In this document: positions 1 to 7,668 of the stretch, in pieces
Numbering within the stretch: position 1 is the stretch's first letter
Layout: every line of letters begins with the position of its first letter
Made by a program: the position numbers and the translations under genes
Notes under the pieces: model-generated
Seen by the model: the letters and a program-made list of their open reading frames with translations, nothing else
What the model was told of the DNA's origin: nothing
Database searches by the model: none
Origin: Paenibacillus glacialis
GTDB lineage: Bacteria; Bacillota; Bacilli; Paenibacillales; Paenibacillaceae
NCBI RefSeq assembly: GCF_001637205.1
Contig: NZ_LVJH01000017.1
Location: 1-64,000 of the forward strand
Reading direction: 5' to 3'
Length of the DNA stretch: 64,000 nucleotides

Positions 1-35
1 TAATAATAGCAATCGGTCGAGTGCTTACCCTAAGT
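1..35 (+). rRNA. 23S rRNA, 3' end only
   Basis: The first bases contain a CGGTCGAGTGCTTACC block resembling the GGTCGAGGGCTTA...CC terminus typical of Firmicute 23S rRNA, and a 5S gene follows about 210 bases later on the same strand. Only the last few tens of bases of the 23S gene are inside the window and the exact 3' end is approximate. Confidence 0.5.
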
Positions 36-246
36 TTTTGGAGTTTAGGCTTCAGAAGCAAATGTAAGTTTCGAACTGCAAATTCATTCGTATCTAGTTT
101 TCAAGGATTAAACCTTGAATAGCATTTAAATTCATTCACACATTTGTGATAAACCGAATTTAAAGCTGGTATAAAGCTGCATGTTCTTTCTGAGGACTGA
201 TATTTCTCGCAGCGATTTCGAGAAGCGTAAGCTTCGAAAAATCACG
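36..246 (+). other. 23S-5S rRNA spacer
   Basis: A-T-rich spacer between the 23S tail and the 5S gene. It has no convincing tRNA or coding region. A TCTAGTTTTCAAGGAT stretch near position 96 is like sequences commonly seen in Paenibacillus and Bacillus rRNA spacers. It is presumably part of the rRNA precursor processing stems. Confidence 0.5.
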
Positions 247-363
247 TTTGGTGGCGATAGCGGAGGGGTTCCACACGTACCCATCCCGAACACGACCGTT
301 AAGCCCTCCAGCGCCGATGGTACTTGGACCGCAGGGTCCTGGGAGAGTAGGACGTCGCCAAGC
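247..363 (+). rRNA. rrf: 5S ribosomal RNA
   Basis: About 117 bases starting TTTGGTGGCGATAGCGGAGG and ending GACGTCGCCAAGC. The two ends pair as the 5S helix I, and the internal CCCATCCCGAACACG block is the conserved loop of bacterial 5S rRNA. It sits between the 23S tail and a tRNA array, the usual place at the end of a Bacillales rrn operon. Confidence 0.94.
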
Positions 364-368
364 AGAAT

Positions 369-393
369 ACCACAAATCATGTGGTTTTTTTTT
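369..393 (+). terminator. Rho-independent terminator after 5S
   Basis: A 6-bp stem ACCACA/TGTGGT with loop AATCA is followed by nine T. It could end rRNA transcription or act as a partial terminator before the tRNA array, since no clear promoter separates it from the first tRNA. Confidence 0.75.
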
Positions 394-420
394 GCCTAGA
401 TTGTATAGGTGTACACATAA

Positions 421-497
421 GGGCCCTTAGCTCAGTTGGTTAGAGCGCACCTCTGATAAGGGTGAGGTCGGTGGTTCGAGTCCACCAGGGCCCACCA
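421..497 (+). tRNA. tRNA-Ile (GAT)
   Basis: A 77-nt cloverleaf: acceptor GGGCCCT/AGGGCCC, anticodon GAT in loop CTGATAA, T-arm GGTTCGAGTCC, encoded CCA. First gene of the array, paired with tRNA-Ala as in most bacterial rrn-associated tRNA sets. Confidence 0.96.
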
Positions 498-520
498 TGT
501 AATATTATATATCCCAATAT

Positions 521-596
521 GGGGCCTTAGCTCAGCTGGGAGAGCGCCTGCCTTGCACGCAGGAGGTCAGCGGTTCGATCCCGCTAGGCTCCACCA
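521..596 (+). tRNA. tRNA-Ala (TGC)
   Basis: A 76-nt cloverleaf with acceptor GGGGCCT/AGGCTCC, anticodon TGC, T-loop TTCGATC and encoded CCA. Confidence 0.96.
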
Positions 597-599
597 TAT

Positions 600-675
600 T
601 CCCTGATAGCTCAGTTGGTAGAGCACTCGACTGTTAATCGAGTTGTCACAGGTTCGAGTCCTGTTCGGGGAGCCA
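600..675 (+). tRNA. tRNA-Asn (GTT)
   Basis: A 76-nt cloverleaf with acceptor TCCCTGA/TCGGGGA, anticodon GTT, discriminator G and encoded CCA. Only three bases separate it from tRNA-Ala. Confidence 0.95.
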
Positions 676-679
676 TTAA

Positions 680-754
680 GGCCCGTTGGTCAAGCGGTTA
701 AGACACCTCCCTTTCACGGAGGTAACAGGGGTTCGATTCCCCTACGGGTCACCA
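680..754 (+). tRNA. tRNA-Glu (TTC)
   Basis: A 75-nt cloverleaf with acceptor GGCCCGT/ACGGGTC, anticodon TTC in CTTTCAC, T-loop TTCGATT and encoded CCA. Confidence 0.95.
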
Positions 755-776
755 TTTAGATTGTTACGATAGATAC

Positions 777-852
777 GGAGGCTTAGCTCAGCTGGGAGAG
801 CATCTGCCTTACAAGCAGAGGGTCGGGGGTTCGATCCCCTCAGCCTCCACCA
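777..852 (+). tRNA. tRNA-Val (TAC)
   Basis: A 76-nt cloverleaf with acceptor GGAGGCT/AGCCTCC, anticodon TAC and encoded CCA. Confidence 0.96.
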
Positions 853-879
853 TCTTAACTTCATATGTTTGTACAATGA

Positions 880-958
<79 letters not shown>

Positions 959-960
959 AA

Positions 961-1033
961 GGCTCGGTAGCTCAGTCGGTAGAGCAAAGGACTGAAAATC
1001 CTTGTGTCGGCGGTTCGATTCCGTTCCGAGCCA
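961..1033 (+). tRNA. tRNA-Phe (GAA)
   Basis: Cloverleaf with acceptor GGCTCGG/CCGAGCC, anticodon GAA and discriminator A. The DNA then reads CCT, so the full CCA is not encoded and must be added enzymatically. Most neighbours in the array do encode it. Confidence 0.95.
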
Positions 1034-1065
1034 CCTTGAAGTGTTTGTGAAATTTGTATGGATGC

Positions 1066-1141
<76 letters not shown>

Positions 1142-1170
1142 TATTTCATTTCGAGAATGAGAAACCGTTT

Positions 1171-1244
1171 TGGGGATTAGCCAAGCGGTAAGGCAACGGA
1201 CTCTGACTCCGTCACCATAGGTTCAAATCCTATATCCCCAGCCA
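1171..1244 (+). tRNA. tRNA-Gln (CTG)
   Basis: A 74-nt cloverleaf with acceptor TGGGGAT/ATCCCCA, anticodon loop CTCTGAC giving CTG, discriminator G and encoded CCA. It reads CAG; a TTG-anticodon tRNA-Gln for CAA would have to be elsewhere in the genome. Confidence 0.93.
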
Positions 1245-1251
1245 TTTATAT

Positions 1252-1327
1252 GAGTCATTAGCTCAGTCGGTAGAGCACCTGACTTTTAATCAGGGTGTCG
1301 AAGGTTCGAATCCTTCATGACTCACCA
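1252..1327 (+). tRNA. tRNA-Lys (TTT)
   Basis: A 76-nt cloverleaf with acceptor GAGTCAT/ATGACTC, anticodon TTT and encoded CCA. Confidence 0.95.
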
Positions 1328-1342
1328 TCTCTTTATCAGTGT

Positions 1343-1427
1343 GCGCGTGTGGCGGAATTGGCAGACGCACTAGACTTAGGATCTAGCGTTTCACGACGTG
1401 GGGGTTCAAGTCCCTCCACGCGCACCA
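1343..1427 (+). tRNA. tRNA-Leu (TAG)
   Basis: An 85-nt class II tRNA with a long variable arm. Acceptor GCGCGTG/CACGCGC, anticodon TAG in loop CTTAGGA, encoded CCA. Confidence 0.95.
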
Positions 1428-1434
1428 TATGTTT

Positions 1435-1509
1435 GCGGACGTGGCTCAGCGGTAGAGCATCGCCTTGCCAAGGCGAGGGTCGCGGGTTCGATTCCCGTCG
1501 TCCGCTCCA
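1435..1509 (+). tRNA. tRNA-Gly (GCC)
   Basis: A 75-nt cloverleaf with acceptor GCGGACG/CGTCCGC, anticodon GCC, discriminator T and encoded CCA. Confidence 0.95.
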
Positions 1510-1523
1510 TTTTTATTATATTT

Positions 1524-1600
1524 GCGCCCTTAGCTCAGCTGGATAGAGCGTTTGACTACGAATCAAAAGGCCAGGAGTTCGAATCTCTTAGGGCGCACCA
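1524..1600 (+). tRNA. tRNA-Arg (ACG)
   Basis: A 77-nt cloverleaf with acceptor GCGCCCT/AGGGCGC, anticodon ACG (A34 presumably deaminated to inosine) and encoded CCA. Confidence 0.95.
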
Positions 1601-1625
1601 TTAATATTATAGTTATTATGTATAT

Positions 1626-1704
<79 letters not shown>

Positions 1705-1709
1705 TACAT

Positions 1710-1783
1710 CGGGACGTAGCTCAGCTTGGTAGAGCACCTGGTTTGGGTCCAGGGGGTCGCATGTTCAAATCGTGTCGTCCCGA
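1710..1783 (+). tRNA. tRNA-Pro (TGG)
   Basis: Cloverleaf with acceptor CGGGACG/CGTCCCG, anticodon TGG in TTTGGGT and discriminator A followed by TTC. CCA is not encoded. Confidence 0.94.
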
Positions 1784-1796
1784 TTCTTTTATTAAT

Positions 1797-1867
1797 GCGG
1801 GTGTAGTTCAATGGTAGAACTTCAGCCTTCCAAGCTGATAGCGTGGGTTCGATTCCCATCACCCGCT
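1797..1867 (+). tRNA. tRNA-Gly (TCC)
   Basis: Cloverleaf with acceptor GCGGGTG/CACCCGC, anticodon TCC in CTTCCAA, discriminator T and no encoded CCA. Last tRNA of the array. Confidence 0.94.
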
Positions 1868-1886
1868 TTACGTGTAGAAGTACAAG

Positions 1887-1914
1887 AAACCTTTGCTGAG
1901 CAAAGGTTTTTTGT
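1887..1914 (+). terminator. terminator of the tRNA array
   Basis: A 10-bp perfect stem AAACCTTTGC/GCAAAGGTTT with a three-base loop merges into a T-rich tail, 20 bases after the last tRNA. Confidence 0.9.
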
Positions 1915-2035
1915 TTGCACAAAATATGATTTATGCGTAATCCTTCACTTAAATGGGACAGGATGTTTTTATTGCTGGTATCATTAGAATAAATTTTAAC
2001 AACTTGAATGAATTATAAATATTTTTGACATTCCG

Positions 2036-2070
2036 CACCCCTAGGCATCATGCCTACGGGGTGTTTTTTT
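2036..2070 (+). terminator. second terminator upstream of the sigma gene
   Basis: Stem CACCCCTAGGCA/TGCCTACGGGGTG with one bulged C and loop TCA, followed by seven T. It may back up the tRNA terminator. Nothing else is recognisable in the 360-base gap between the last tRNA and the sigma factor gene. Confidence 0.85.
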
Positions 2071-2229
2071 ATTTCTATTTAAAGTGAACATTCTGATTAT
2101 ATTCTTTAAGATATTCTAATTTAACCTTCGAGTTCATTTAACTCTATATAGTTCTTAAAATGTTCACAATACTGCTTCCATATTATTGGCGTTTGAACTG
2201 TTATACAAAGTAGGAGAGGAGGATGGTAG

Positions 2230-3381
2230 GTGGAGGACGCTGAACTGATTATACGTATTCAACAGGGGAAACATCATTTTACAAACCTCTTAATTGAACG
2301 GCATTACGACTCTATAGGGAAATATTGTTATTGGAGAACCAGCAATATAGAGGCAGCGCAAGATATCACACAGGAAACGTTCTACCGCTTTTTCCGTAAT
2401 TTTGATCAGTATACCCACGTTGGGAAATGCAGGGCCTATCTGTATACCATCGCTCGTCACCTGTGCTATGACTACTTCCAAGCTAGACGGTTGCTGTCAT
2501 TGGAAGAACCGGCAGAAGAGCAATGCGGGGAAGCACCTTCGATGGAAGAAACGGTGGATAGCCAAATAGCGGTTAATCAACTGATAAAGGAGTTACCGAC
2601 TGAGCAGCAGGAAGTATTATTCCTTCGGTTCTGCTACGATCTAAGATTTCGTGAAATTGCAGAAATTACAGGTGTTAATATTTGCATCGTTCAGTACCGG
2701 GTGAAACGCGGATTAAGCACACTTAACAAAAAGTTGGGAGGGAGGGACAAATATGAAGAAACAACGGACAGAACAAATTCAAAACATGCTAAAAGTTCAC
2801 CCTATCAGAGCGGTGCTGATTCCATCATTTTATCATCTCGCTATGGTCGTAATAAGGTAATCACCGCGAAATTGAAAGCCAGCTTCATCGTGTCCTTAGG
2901 ACTGCTTGCCTTAGCGCTGATAACCTATACGCTCCTCTTATTAGGTATATATGGATTTGAAGGTGGGGGTACCAGTGTGCAAATAATTAAACTTATGGCT
3001 CCTGTTCCGTACACGGTATTTCAAACGTATCTGTGGGTGGTCTTTATTGGTAGTCTAGCCTGTCTGCTTGTGGGTGCGGTGACGCTGTGGCTGTCCAGCC
3101 GTATGAGGAGTCCCTTTCACGTTATCATTACAATCGGAATTTTACTTATCGGTCCGCTTCTTATTCCCGCAAGCAAAAGCAGCCGCTTGTTTAATCACAT
3201 GATGGATTTGCTGCCTGGCAATATGTTTGACAGTTTTACAAAAGTAACTGGCTACGAAGTGTTTCATATTTTTGGTCAGTTGATTCCGGAGTACAAGGTC
3301 ATGGCAGGTTTTTCAATCATTGTTATAGCTCTGTTGTTGCCTCTTACTTATCGAAGTTTCAAAACACATCAAGTTGTGTGA
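2230..3381 (+). CDS. ECF-type sigma factor fused in frame to an ABC-2 permease tail
   Basis: Residues 1 to about 172 are a complete extracytoplasmic-function sigma factor. Region 2 lies at about 20-85 (QDITQETFYRFFRNFDQY, then the RAYLYTIARHLCYDYF region 2.4 block) and region 4 at about 115-170 (LPTEQQEVLFLRF...FREIAEITG). From about residue 194 the same frame continues as the C-terminal half of an ABC-2-type permease. It starts GADSIILSSRYGR, has hydrophobic segments near 215-237, 262-286, 295-314 and 352-376, and ends FKTHQVV. A normal ECF sigma is about 170-190 residues, so the 383-residue length is abnormal. A 36-codon reading frame with a strong ribosome binding site starts inside the gene at 2753, which suggests the fusion arose by deletion. 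GTG start chosen for the GGAGAGGAGG about 7 bases upstream. Whether the fusion is made or functional is unknown. Confidence 0.75.
   Translation: MEDAELIIRIQQGKHHFTNLLIERHYDSIGKYCYWRTSNIEAAQDITQETFYRFFRNFDQYTHVGKCRAYLYTIARHLCYDYFQARRLLSLEEPAEEQCGEAPSMEETVDSQIAVNQLIKELPTEQQEVLFLRFCYDLRFREIAEITGVNICIVQYRVKRGLSTLNKKLGGRDKYEETTDRTNSKHAKSSPYQSGADSIILSSRYGRNKVITAKLKASFIVSLGLLALALITYTLLLLGIYGFEGGGTSVQIIKLMAPVPYTVFQTYLWVVFIGSLACLLVGAVTLWLSSRMRSPFHVIITIGILLIGPLLIPASKSSRLFNHMMDLLPGNMFDSFTKVTGYEVFHIFGQLIPEYKVMAGFSIIVIALLLPLTYRSFKTHQVV
2753..2860 (+). pseudogene. truncated start of an anti-sigma or permease gene
   Basis: ATG preceded by GGAGGGAGGG at 2737-2746 with six bases of spacing, the best ribosome binding site in this locus. 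It reads 35 codons (MKKQRTEQIQNMLKVHP...) in a different frame from the surrounding sigma ORF and then stops. It lies where a translationally coupled anti-sigma factor normally begins. The most economical explanation is that the rest of this gene and the front of the next permease gene were deleted, joining the sigma frame to the permease frame near 2805-2820. Confidence 0.55.
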
Positions 3382-3484
3382 AACTTCTAATGAATTTGAT
3401 CCTTCTTTATGGTATCCTAAAAGGAATTTAGTGGAAAACTATAAATCGAGTGTGAGCCCTGCACAGGTGAAGGAGAGATGCACC

Positions 3485-4399
3485 ATGAGTATCGTACACG
3501 ATGTTACAGAACTTATAGGTCAGACACCCATGGTAAGATTGAATCGAACGGTTCCTGAGGGTGCTGCAGAGGTATATGTGAAGTTGGAGATGTTCAACCC
3601 TTCGGGGAGTGTTAAAGATAGAGCAGCATTCAATCTAATTGATGCCGCTGAGAAAGATGGGTTACTTTCTCCAGGGGGTACAATTATTGAACCGACTAGT
3701 GGCAATACAGGTATTGGATTAGCCATGATAGCAGCGGCCAAAGGATATAAAGCGATTCTTATCCTGCCTGATAACATGTCCAAGGAACGAATCAATATTC
3801 TAAAAGCGTACGGCGCAGAGGTTGTTCTCACGCCAAGTAGTGAAAGAATGCCTGGTGCCATTACAAAGGCTCTAGAGCTCAGAGAGCAGATTTCAGGGAG
3901 CTTTATCCCACAACAGTTTGAGAATCCGGCCAATCCTAGCATACATCGCACCACAACAGCACCAGAGATATTGGAACAAATGGATTACCGCTTGGACGCT
4001 TTTGTGGCTACAGCAGGCACCGGGGGTACGATTACGGGTACGGGTGAGACATTACGTGCACATTTGCCAAACATACATATTGCAGTGGTTGAACCGATGG
4101 GATCACCCGTACTATCAGGAGGTCAACCGGGACCTCATAAATTGGTTGGGACGAGTCCAGGTTTCGTTCCAAGTATTCTGAATACAAGTGTGTATGATGA
4201 AATTATTCAGATTTCTGATGAAGAGGCGATTAGGATGATGAAAGACCTAGCACGATTGGAAGGTATTCTTGTAGGACCGTCTTCGGGAGCATCTGTTTAT
4301 GCAGCAGTAGAAATAGCTAAGAAATTAGGCACTGGTAAAAGAGTCGTCTGTATAGCCCCAGACACGGGTGAACGTTACTTGAGCATGGAGTTATTTTAG
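3485..4399 (+). CDS. cysK: cysteine synthase (O-acetylserine sulfhydrylase)
   Basis: PLP-dependent fold-type II enzyme that makes cysteine from O-acetylserine and sulfide in the cytosol. The PLP lysine is in PSGSVKDR (about residue 43). The substrate loop PTSGNTG, the phosphate-binding glycine loop TAGTGGTITGTG and the C-terminal GPSSGAS motif are all present. Length is 304 residues, normal for CysK. The frame is open upstream to 3374, but ATG 3485 has AAGGAGAG 7 bases before it and matches the family N-terminus (SIVHDVTELIGQTP). It stands alone between the sigma/permease fusion and a strong terminator. Its presence fits the sulfur theme of the later locus, but no shared operator was seen here. 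Confidence 0.93.
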   Translation: MSIVHDVTELIGQTPMVRLNRTVPEGAAEVYVKLEMFNPSGSVKDRAAFNLIDAAEKDGLLSPGGTIIEPTSGNTGIGLAMIAAAKGYKAILILPDNMSKERINILKAYGAEVVLTPSSERMPGAITKALELREQISGSFIPQQFENPANPSIHRTTTAPEILEQMDYRLDAFVATAGTGGTITGTGETLRAHLPNIHIAVVEPMGSPVLSGGQPGPHKLVGTSPGFVPSILNTSVYDEIIQISDEEAIRMMKDLARLEGILVGPSSGASVYAAVEIAKKLGTGKRVVCIAPDTGERYLSMELF

Positions 4400-4410
4400 A
4401 GGGGAAAATG

Positions 4411-4459
4411 AAATAAACCGTTGAAGACAATCGTGGCTCATGTCTTCAACGGTTTATTT
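4411..4459. terminator. bidirectional terminator between cysK and the YolD-like gene
   Basis: A perfect 19-bp stem, AAATAAACCGTTGAAGACA with its complement, around an 11-base loop. A and T runs at both ends suit termination in both directions between convergent genes. Confidence 0.9.
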
Positions 4460-4521
4460 GTGTCATAGTGGAATTCACGAACAGATATATATTGCACTTG
4501 AGTGGTGTGATATCCATGTGA

Positions 4522-4773
4522 CTAATCTCTTGGATAATTCACTCTCATAATATCTAGAAAGGGTACCTTGGTTAATTCACTATCGTTCATCATATGAACT
4601 AATCGCGTACGTGAATCCATGAGCTTGATCCGACCTCGTACTTGTTCTTCTCGTCCCCAAACAGTTAATAGAATTTCACTATCCTCATTTTTTGCTTCGA
4701 TCAATTGGTTCCCTAACTCTTCTAATTCAAATTCGTCTCGCGTAGGTCTTTTTGCAACTTTAGCCTTAGCCAT
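4522..4773 (-). CDS. YolD-like family protein
   Basis: An 83-residue cytosolic protein with no membrane segment. The second half (RGRIKLMDSRTRLVHMMNDSELTKVPFLDIMRV) fits the short beta-barrel-like pattern of YolD-like proteins, often encoded near Y-family polymerases or as orphans; their function is not established. The longer open frame begins with hydrophobic residues unlike the family, while ATG 4773 has AGGGGAGGG six bases upstream. It is downstream of lipL on the same strand with a 91-base gap and may share its transcript. The family name rests on pattern only. Confidence 0.6.
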   Translation of the reverse strand: MAKAKVAKRPTRDEFELEELGNQLIEAKNEDSEILLTVWGREEQVRGRIKLMDSRTRLVHMMNDSELTKVPFLDIMRVNYPRD

Positions 4774-4864
4774 ATACAACCCTCCCCTTACACAACAAAA
4801 CCTTCTCTTAAGTATACCGTCATTTCGTATGCAAGTCATTGGCAATAGGATCAAGTAAGGGACC

Positions 4865-5749
4865 TTACGATTCATTCACGTCATACCGCTGTCGAAGTGT
4901 ATCTACCATCTCCATAATTTCAGCTTGTTGTGGAAAATACGGGTCTATTGTCGTAGATGAGTATTGCGTGCTCTGACGGTCGCTAATGACATGTTTCACG
5001 GCTTCAGCAAATGTTGTGGTTGGTTCTTCGCCCATATCTATGAGTTCAGAAAGACTTGCGGTACTGTCATCCGTCACGAGTGGGTATTGAGAAGAGGCCG
5101 CATCAACAGCTGCACGCTCGTAGAAGCCTCGTACAAGCTGAGCTCTTTCCTGACCAGATCCGTTAACAATGACAAATGCTTGTACAATATAAGCATGGGC
5201 TTGTCTTCGTTGTGCGATGCCGCAGAACTTGCGCCCACCGATACTTAAATCGAAATCACCCGGGCAATAAGCACCTACAATCTCACCTTTGTCCACATGA
5301 GATCCTGTATTAGATAGCGCATGCCGAATCAGGCTGTACATCTTTTCGAAATCACGATGGAAGTGGGTATCTGCTTGGTCCTGCTTTGACATTATTAATG
5401 AGATATTAACGACACCGAGGTCAAGTGGAACAGCCGCACCTCCGGAATTCCTTATTCCAACTTGGTATCCTTGAGATGTGATCCATTCTCGCCCCTTGTC
5501 TGCATGAGGTAGGCGACTATCTCGAAGGCCCATAATAAAAGACTTGGGATGACGCCATAGATGACAGAGCACTGGCCCACCTTTACCGACATGCTTGCAT
5601 AGGAGTTCATCGAGTGCAAAAGGATAGAGAGGATCAATCTCGGATAAATCATTCATTCGATCTAGAATTAACATATGTTCAAACCCTGAATTGTCGATAT
5701 CGTTCACAATAATGGTCCCCTTTGTAGGATATAATAAATTTACGTCCAT
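4865..5749 (-). CDS. lipL: octanoyl-[GcvH]:protein N-octanoyltransferase
   Basis: Amidotransferase that moves the octanoyl group from GcvH to E2 subunits in Bacillus-type lipoate synthesis, through a cysteine acyl-enzyme. The BPL/LplA/LipB fold is recognisable: GLRDSRLPHADKGREW, then RNSGGAAVPLDLGVVNISLI, then GAYCPGDFDLSIGGRKFCGIAQRR. The cysteine of GAYCPG aligns with the catalytic cysteine known for B. subtilis LipL, and the lysine of GGRKF is the conserved lipoyl-pocket lysine. At 294 residues it matches LipL (about 280) rather than LplA with its accessory domain. A LipM-type octanoyltransferase should exist elsewhere. Confidence 0.9.
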   Translation of the reverse strand: MDVNLLYPTKGTIIVNDIDNSGFEHMLILDRMNDLSEIDPLYPFALDELLCKHVGKGGPVLCHLWRHPKSFIMGLRDSRLPHADKGREWITSQGYQVGIRNSGGAAVPLDLGVVNISLIMSKQDQADTHFHRDFEKMYSLIRHALSNTGSHVDKGEIVGAYCPGDFDLSIGGRKFCGIAQRRQAHAYIVQAFVIVNGSGQERAQLVRGFYERAAVDAASSQYPLVTDDSTASLSELIDMGEEPTTTFAEAVKHVISDRQSTQYSSTTIDPYFPQQAEIMEMVDTLRQRYDVNES

Positions 5750-5887
5750 TCGAAGTTTCTTTTATTCTACCATGTTCGTAAAGTGCATATTTCAAATGAT
5801 AAACCGTAATTGAAAAATACATAGTTATGGTATGATATGGGTTGTATAAAGTAATATTGGTGTTTTTATATTGGAGAGATGAAGTAG

Positions 5888-6520
5888 GTGGTTATAATGA
5901 CGGGCGTATTGGATATCATGTCGATGCTGACTGAGGAAAATATGAGACAAATGCTGGAGAGGTACCGTGAATTCGGAGCTTTACCAGGAATTCTTTTAAC
6001 GTTTATGAAATCGTTCATTCCTCCGCTACCCACCCTTGTTATCGTAGGGGTAAATGCGGCTGTGTATGGATTGTGGCTTGGATTCTTATATTCGTGGATA
6101 GGTATGATAGGTGGGTGTTTGTTGACTTTCCTCATCGTACGCAAAGTGTCCTCGTATCCCTATTTTACACGATGGGCTCTCAAGCCAAAAGTCGCTAAGA
6201 GTATGATATGGGTTCAGCGGAATGCCTTCAGCTACGTGTTTATATTAAGTCTGTTTCCGGTTGGACCGTTTGTTGTGGTTAATATAGCAGCAGCGGTAGC
6301 ACGTATGCGGCTAATTTCTTTTCTGATAGCTGTTATTGTTGGCAAAGGCATCATGATATTCTATGTTTCTTACATCGGGCATGATTTGCAAAGTTTTGTA
6401 GAACATCCCATTCAACTGGTATATGTTCTAGTATTTATCGCTGCATCGTTGTTCATTATGAAGAAGGCTGAAGCTTATTTCACAAGGACTCCAGTAGAGA
6501 TGAGTAACACTTTAAAATGA
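5888..6520 (+). CDS. TVP38/TMEM64 (SNARE-associated, DedA-like) membrane protein
   Basis: A 210-residue integral membrane protein with about five hydrophobic segments. The core has the VTT/DedA-type pattern: a re-entrant FIPPLPTLVIVGVNAAVYG segment, a glycine-rich IGMIGGCLLTFLIVRK helix, and FILSLFPVGPFVVVNIAAAVARM where SNARE-assoc proteins carry their conserved arginine/proline loop. Related bacterial proteins are implicated in lipid scrambling or transport; the substrate is unknown here. GTG 5888 follows GGAGAG by nine bases; ATG 5897 is an alternative. It is monocistronic, with a hairpin after the stop. Confidence 0.82.
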   Translation: MVIMTGVLDIMSMLTEENMRQMLERYREFGALPGILLTFMKSFIPPLPTLVIVGVNAAVYGLWLGFLYSWIGMIGGCLLTFLIVRKVSSYPYFTRWALKPKVAKSMIWVQRNAFSYVFILSLFPVGPFVVVNIAAAVARMRLISFLIAVIVGKGIMIFYVSYIGHDLQSFVEHPIQLVYVLVFIAASLFIMKKAEAYFTRTPVEMSNTLK

Positions 6521-6549
6521 TCTCTTAGCCCGTGTTCTATTCGAAAAAG

Positions 6550-6586
6550 ATGGCTTTCGCCAAGGCGAGGGCCATTTCTACTTGTT
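6550..6586 (+). terminator. probable terminator hairpin
   Basis: ATGGCTTTCGCC pairs with GGCGAGGGCCAT (two G-T pairs) around a tight loop, followed by a T-rich but interrupted tail. Weak U-tract. Confidence 0.5.
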
Positions 6587-6648
6587 ACAGGGAGCTTCTG
6601 TTATATTGTTAATACTAAAATTTAATGAGAGACAAGGGTGGAAGACGC

Positions 6649-7647
6649 ATGAAAAAAGTCGGATTGGTCATGAGGAAAATACAATTTGCGGAGTCCCAAG
6701 GCCCCCGTGTATTTGCAGACCGCTTGAAACAAGTAGGTAAGGAACTAGGCGTGGATATTGTATTTATATCTCCTGAACGTCATGTGAGTGGCCATGATTG
6801 GATTCCAGGTTATGAACATGAGAAGGGTGATTTAGTTAATTACGACATTGTACTGGATCAGATTCATTCACAGAACATTGATCATGTGATTTATACGGTT
6901 TCTGGATTCACCTATTTGAAGATGTTCATTAAGAATAGTGTGCTTTTTCCACATAGTTTTCCTGATCCGGCACTGACAGGGTACGAGATGATGAAGCCTT
7001 TTTATCAAATGGTGGACAAGGCAGTAGTACAGACGGAATTTCTCAAGCGAGAACTAGACCGGAACTTTGGCGTTGAAGATGTGACGGTAATACCCATTGG
7101 ATTCAGTGAAGAACTAGCGGAGCGGCATTTTGACCCTTCACAAATTGTTGATAATCGTGTGCTGTGGATTGGACGTGACGAAGAGAATCGGCGCCCAGAT
7201 CTAGTGCTTGAATATGCGAGACAGAACCCAGATAAGGAAGTATTCATGGTGTTCGGTGGGATAAGGTACAAAGAAAGTATGAAGAAATATGACATTCCGC
7301 TCAATGTGAATTTGAAGTTCGCTTTAACTCAGGATGAGATATTTGAACTTATGAATTCTTCAAAGGTGTATTGGAGCTGTTCGAAATTCGATACCTTTGC
7401 GATGCCTCTAACGGAAGCTTTGGCGATGGGGAAGATCATTATTAAACCTGAACATCCGTGTTATGATCATATCAGCTCAAAGCATGCTTTTTCGGGAAAT
7501 GAGAAGAACTGGTTCGAGTTAGTCAATATGGCGGTAGCCTCACCTAACAAATACTCCTTAGACAATCGTCACTACGGATTCGAGAAGTTCTCTAGTCGTG
7601 TAATGAAAGAGGGGTATCGTCAATTTTTTGATACATGGCTTAAGTAA
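6649..7647 (+). CDS. GT-B fold glycosyltransferase, family uncertain
   Basis: A 332-residue soluble protein. The N-terminal half has a beta-alpha start (KKVGLVMRKIQFAESQGPRVFADRL) and HVIYTVSGFTYLKMF. The C-terminal half looks like the nucleotide-sugar domain of GT4-like enzymes: NRVLWIGRDEENRRPDLVLEYA, then YWSCSKFDTFAMPLTEALAMGKIIIKP, where family 4 enzymes usually read E-x7-E. It is 12 bases upstream of a UbiA-type prenyltransferase and surely co-transcribed, so a lipid or isoprenoid acceptor is possible. ATG 6649 was preferred over 6625 because GGGTGGAAG precedes it. Substrate unknown. Confidence 0.68.
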   Translation: MKKVGLVMRKIQFAESQGPRVFADRLKQVGKELGVDIVFISPERHVSGHDWIPGYEHEKGDLVNYDIVLDQIHSQNIDHVIYTVSGFTYLKMFIKNSVLFPHSFPDPALTGYEMMKPFYQMVDKAVVQTEFLKRELDRNFGVEDVTVIPIGFSEELAERHFDPSQIVDNRVLWIGRDEENRRPDLVLEYARQNPDKEVFMVFGGIRYKESMKKYDIPLNVNLKFALTQDEIFELMNSSKVYWSCSKFDTFAMPLTEALAMGKIIIKPEHPCYDHISSKHAFSGNEKNWFELVNMAVASPNKYSLDNRHYGFEKFSSRVMKEGYRQFFDTWLK

Positions 7648-7668
7648 TTTACATAAAGGATGATAGTG

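Noticed and set aside
132-430. Several short frames over the 5S rRNA region
   Set aside because: They overlap the 5S gene and terminator, have no ribosome binding sites and no motifs.
3374-3484. Upstream extension of the cysK frame
   Set aside because: The extra residues do not match CysK and the ribosome binding site is at the internal ATG.
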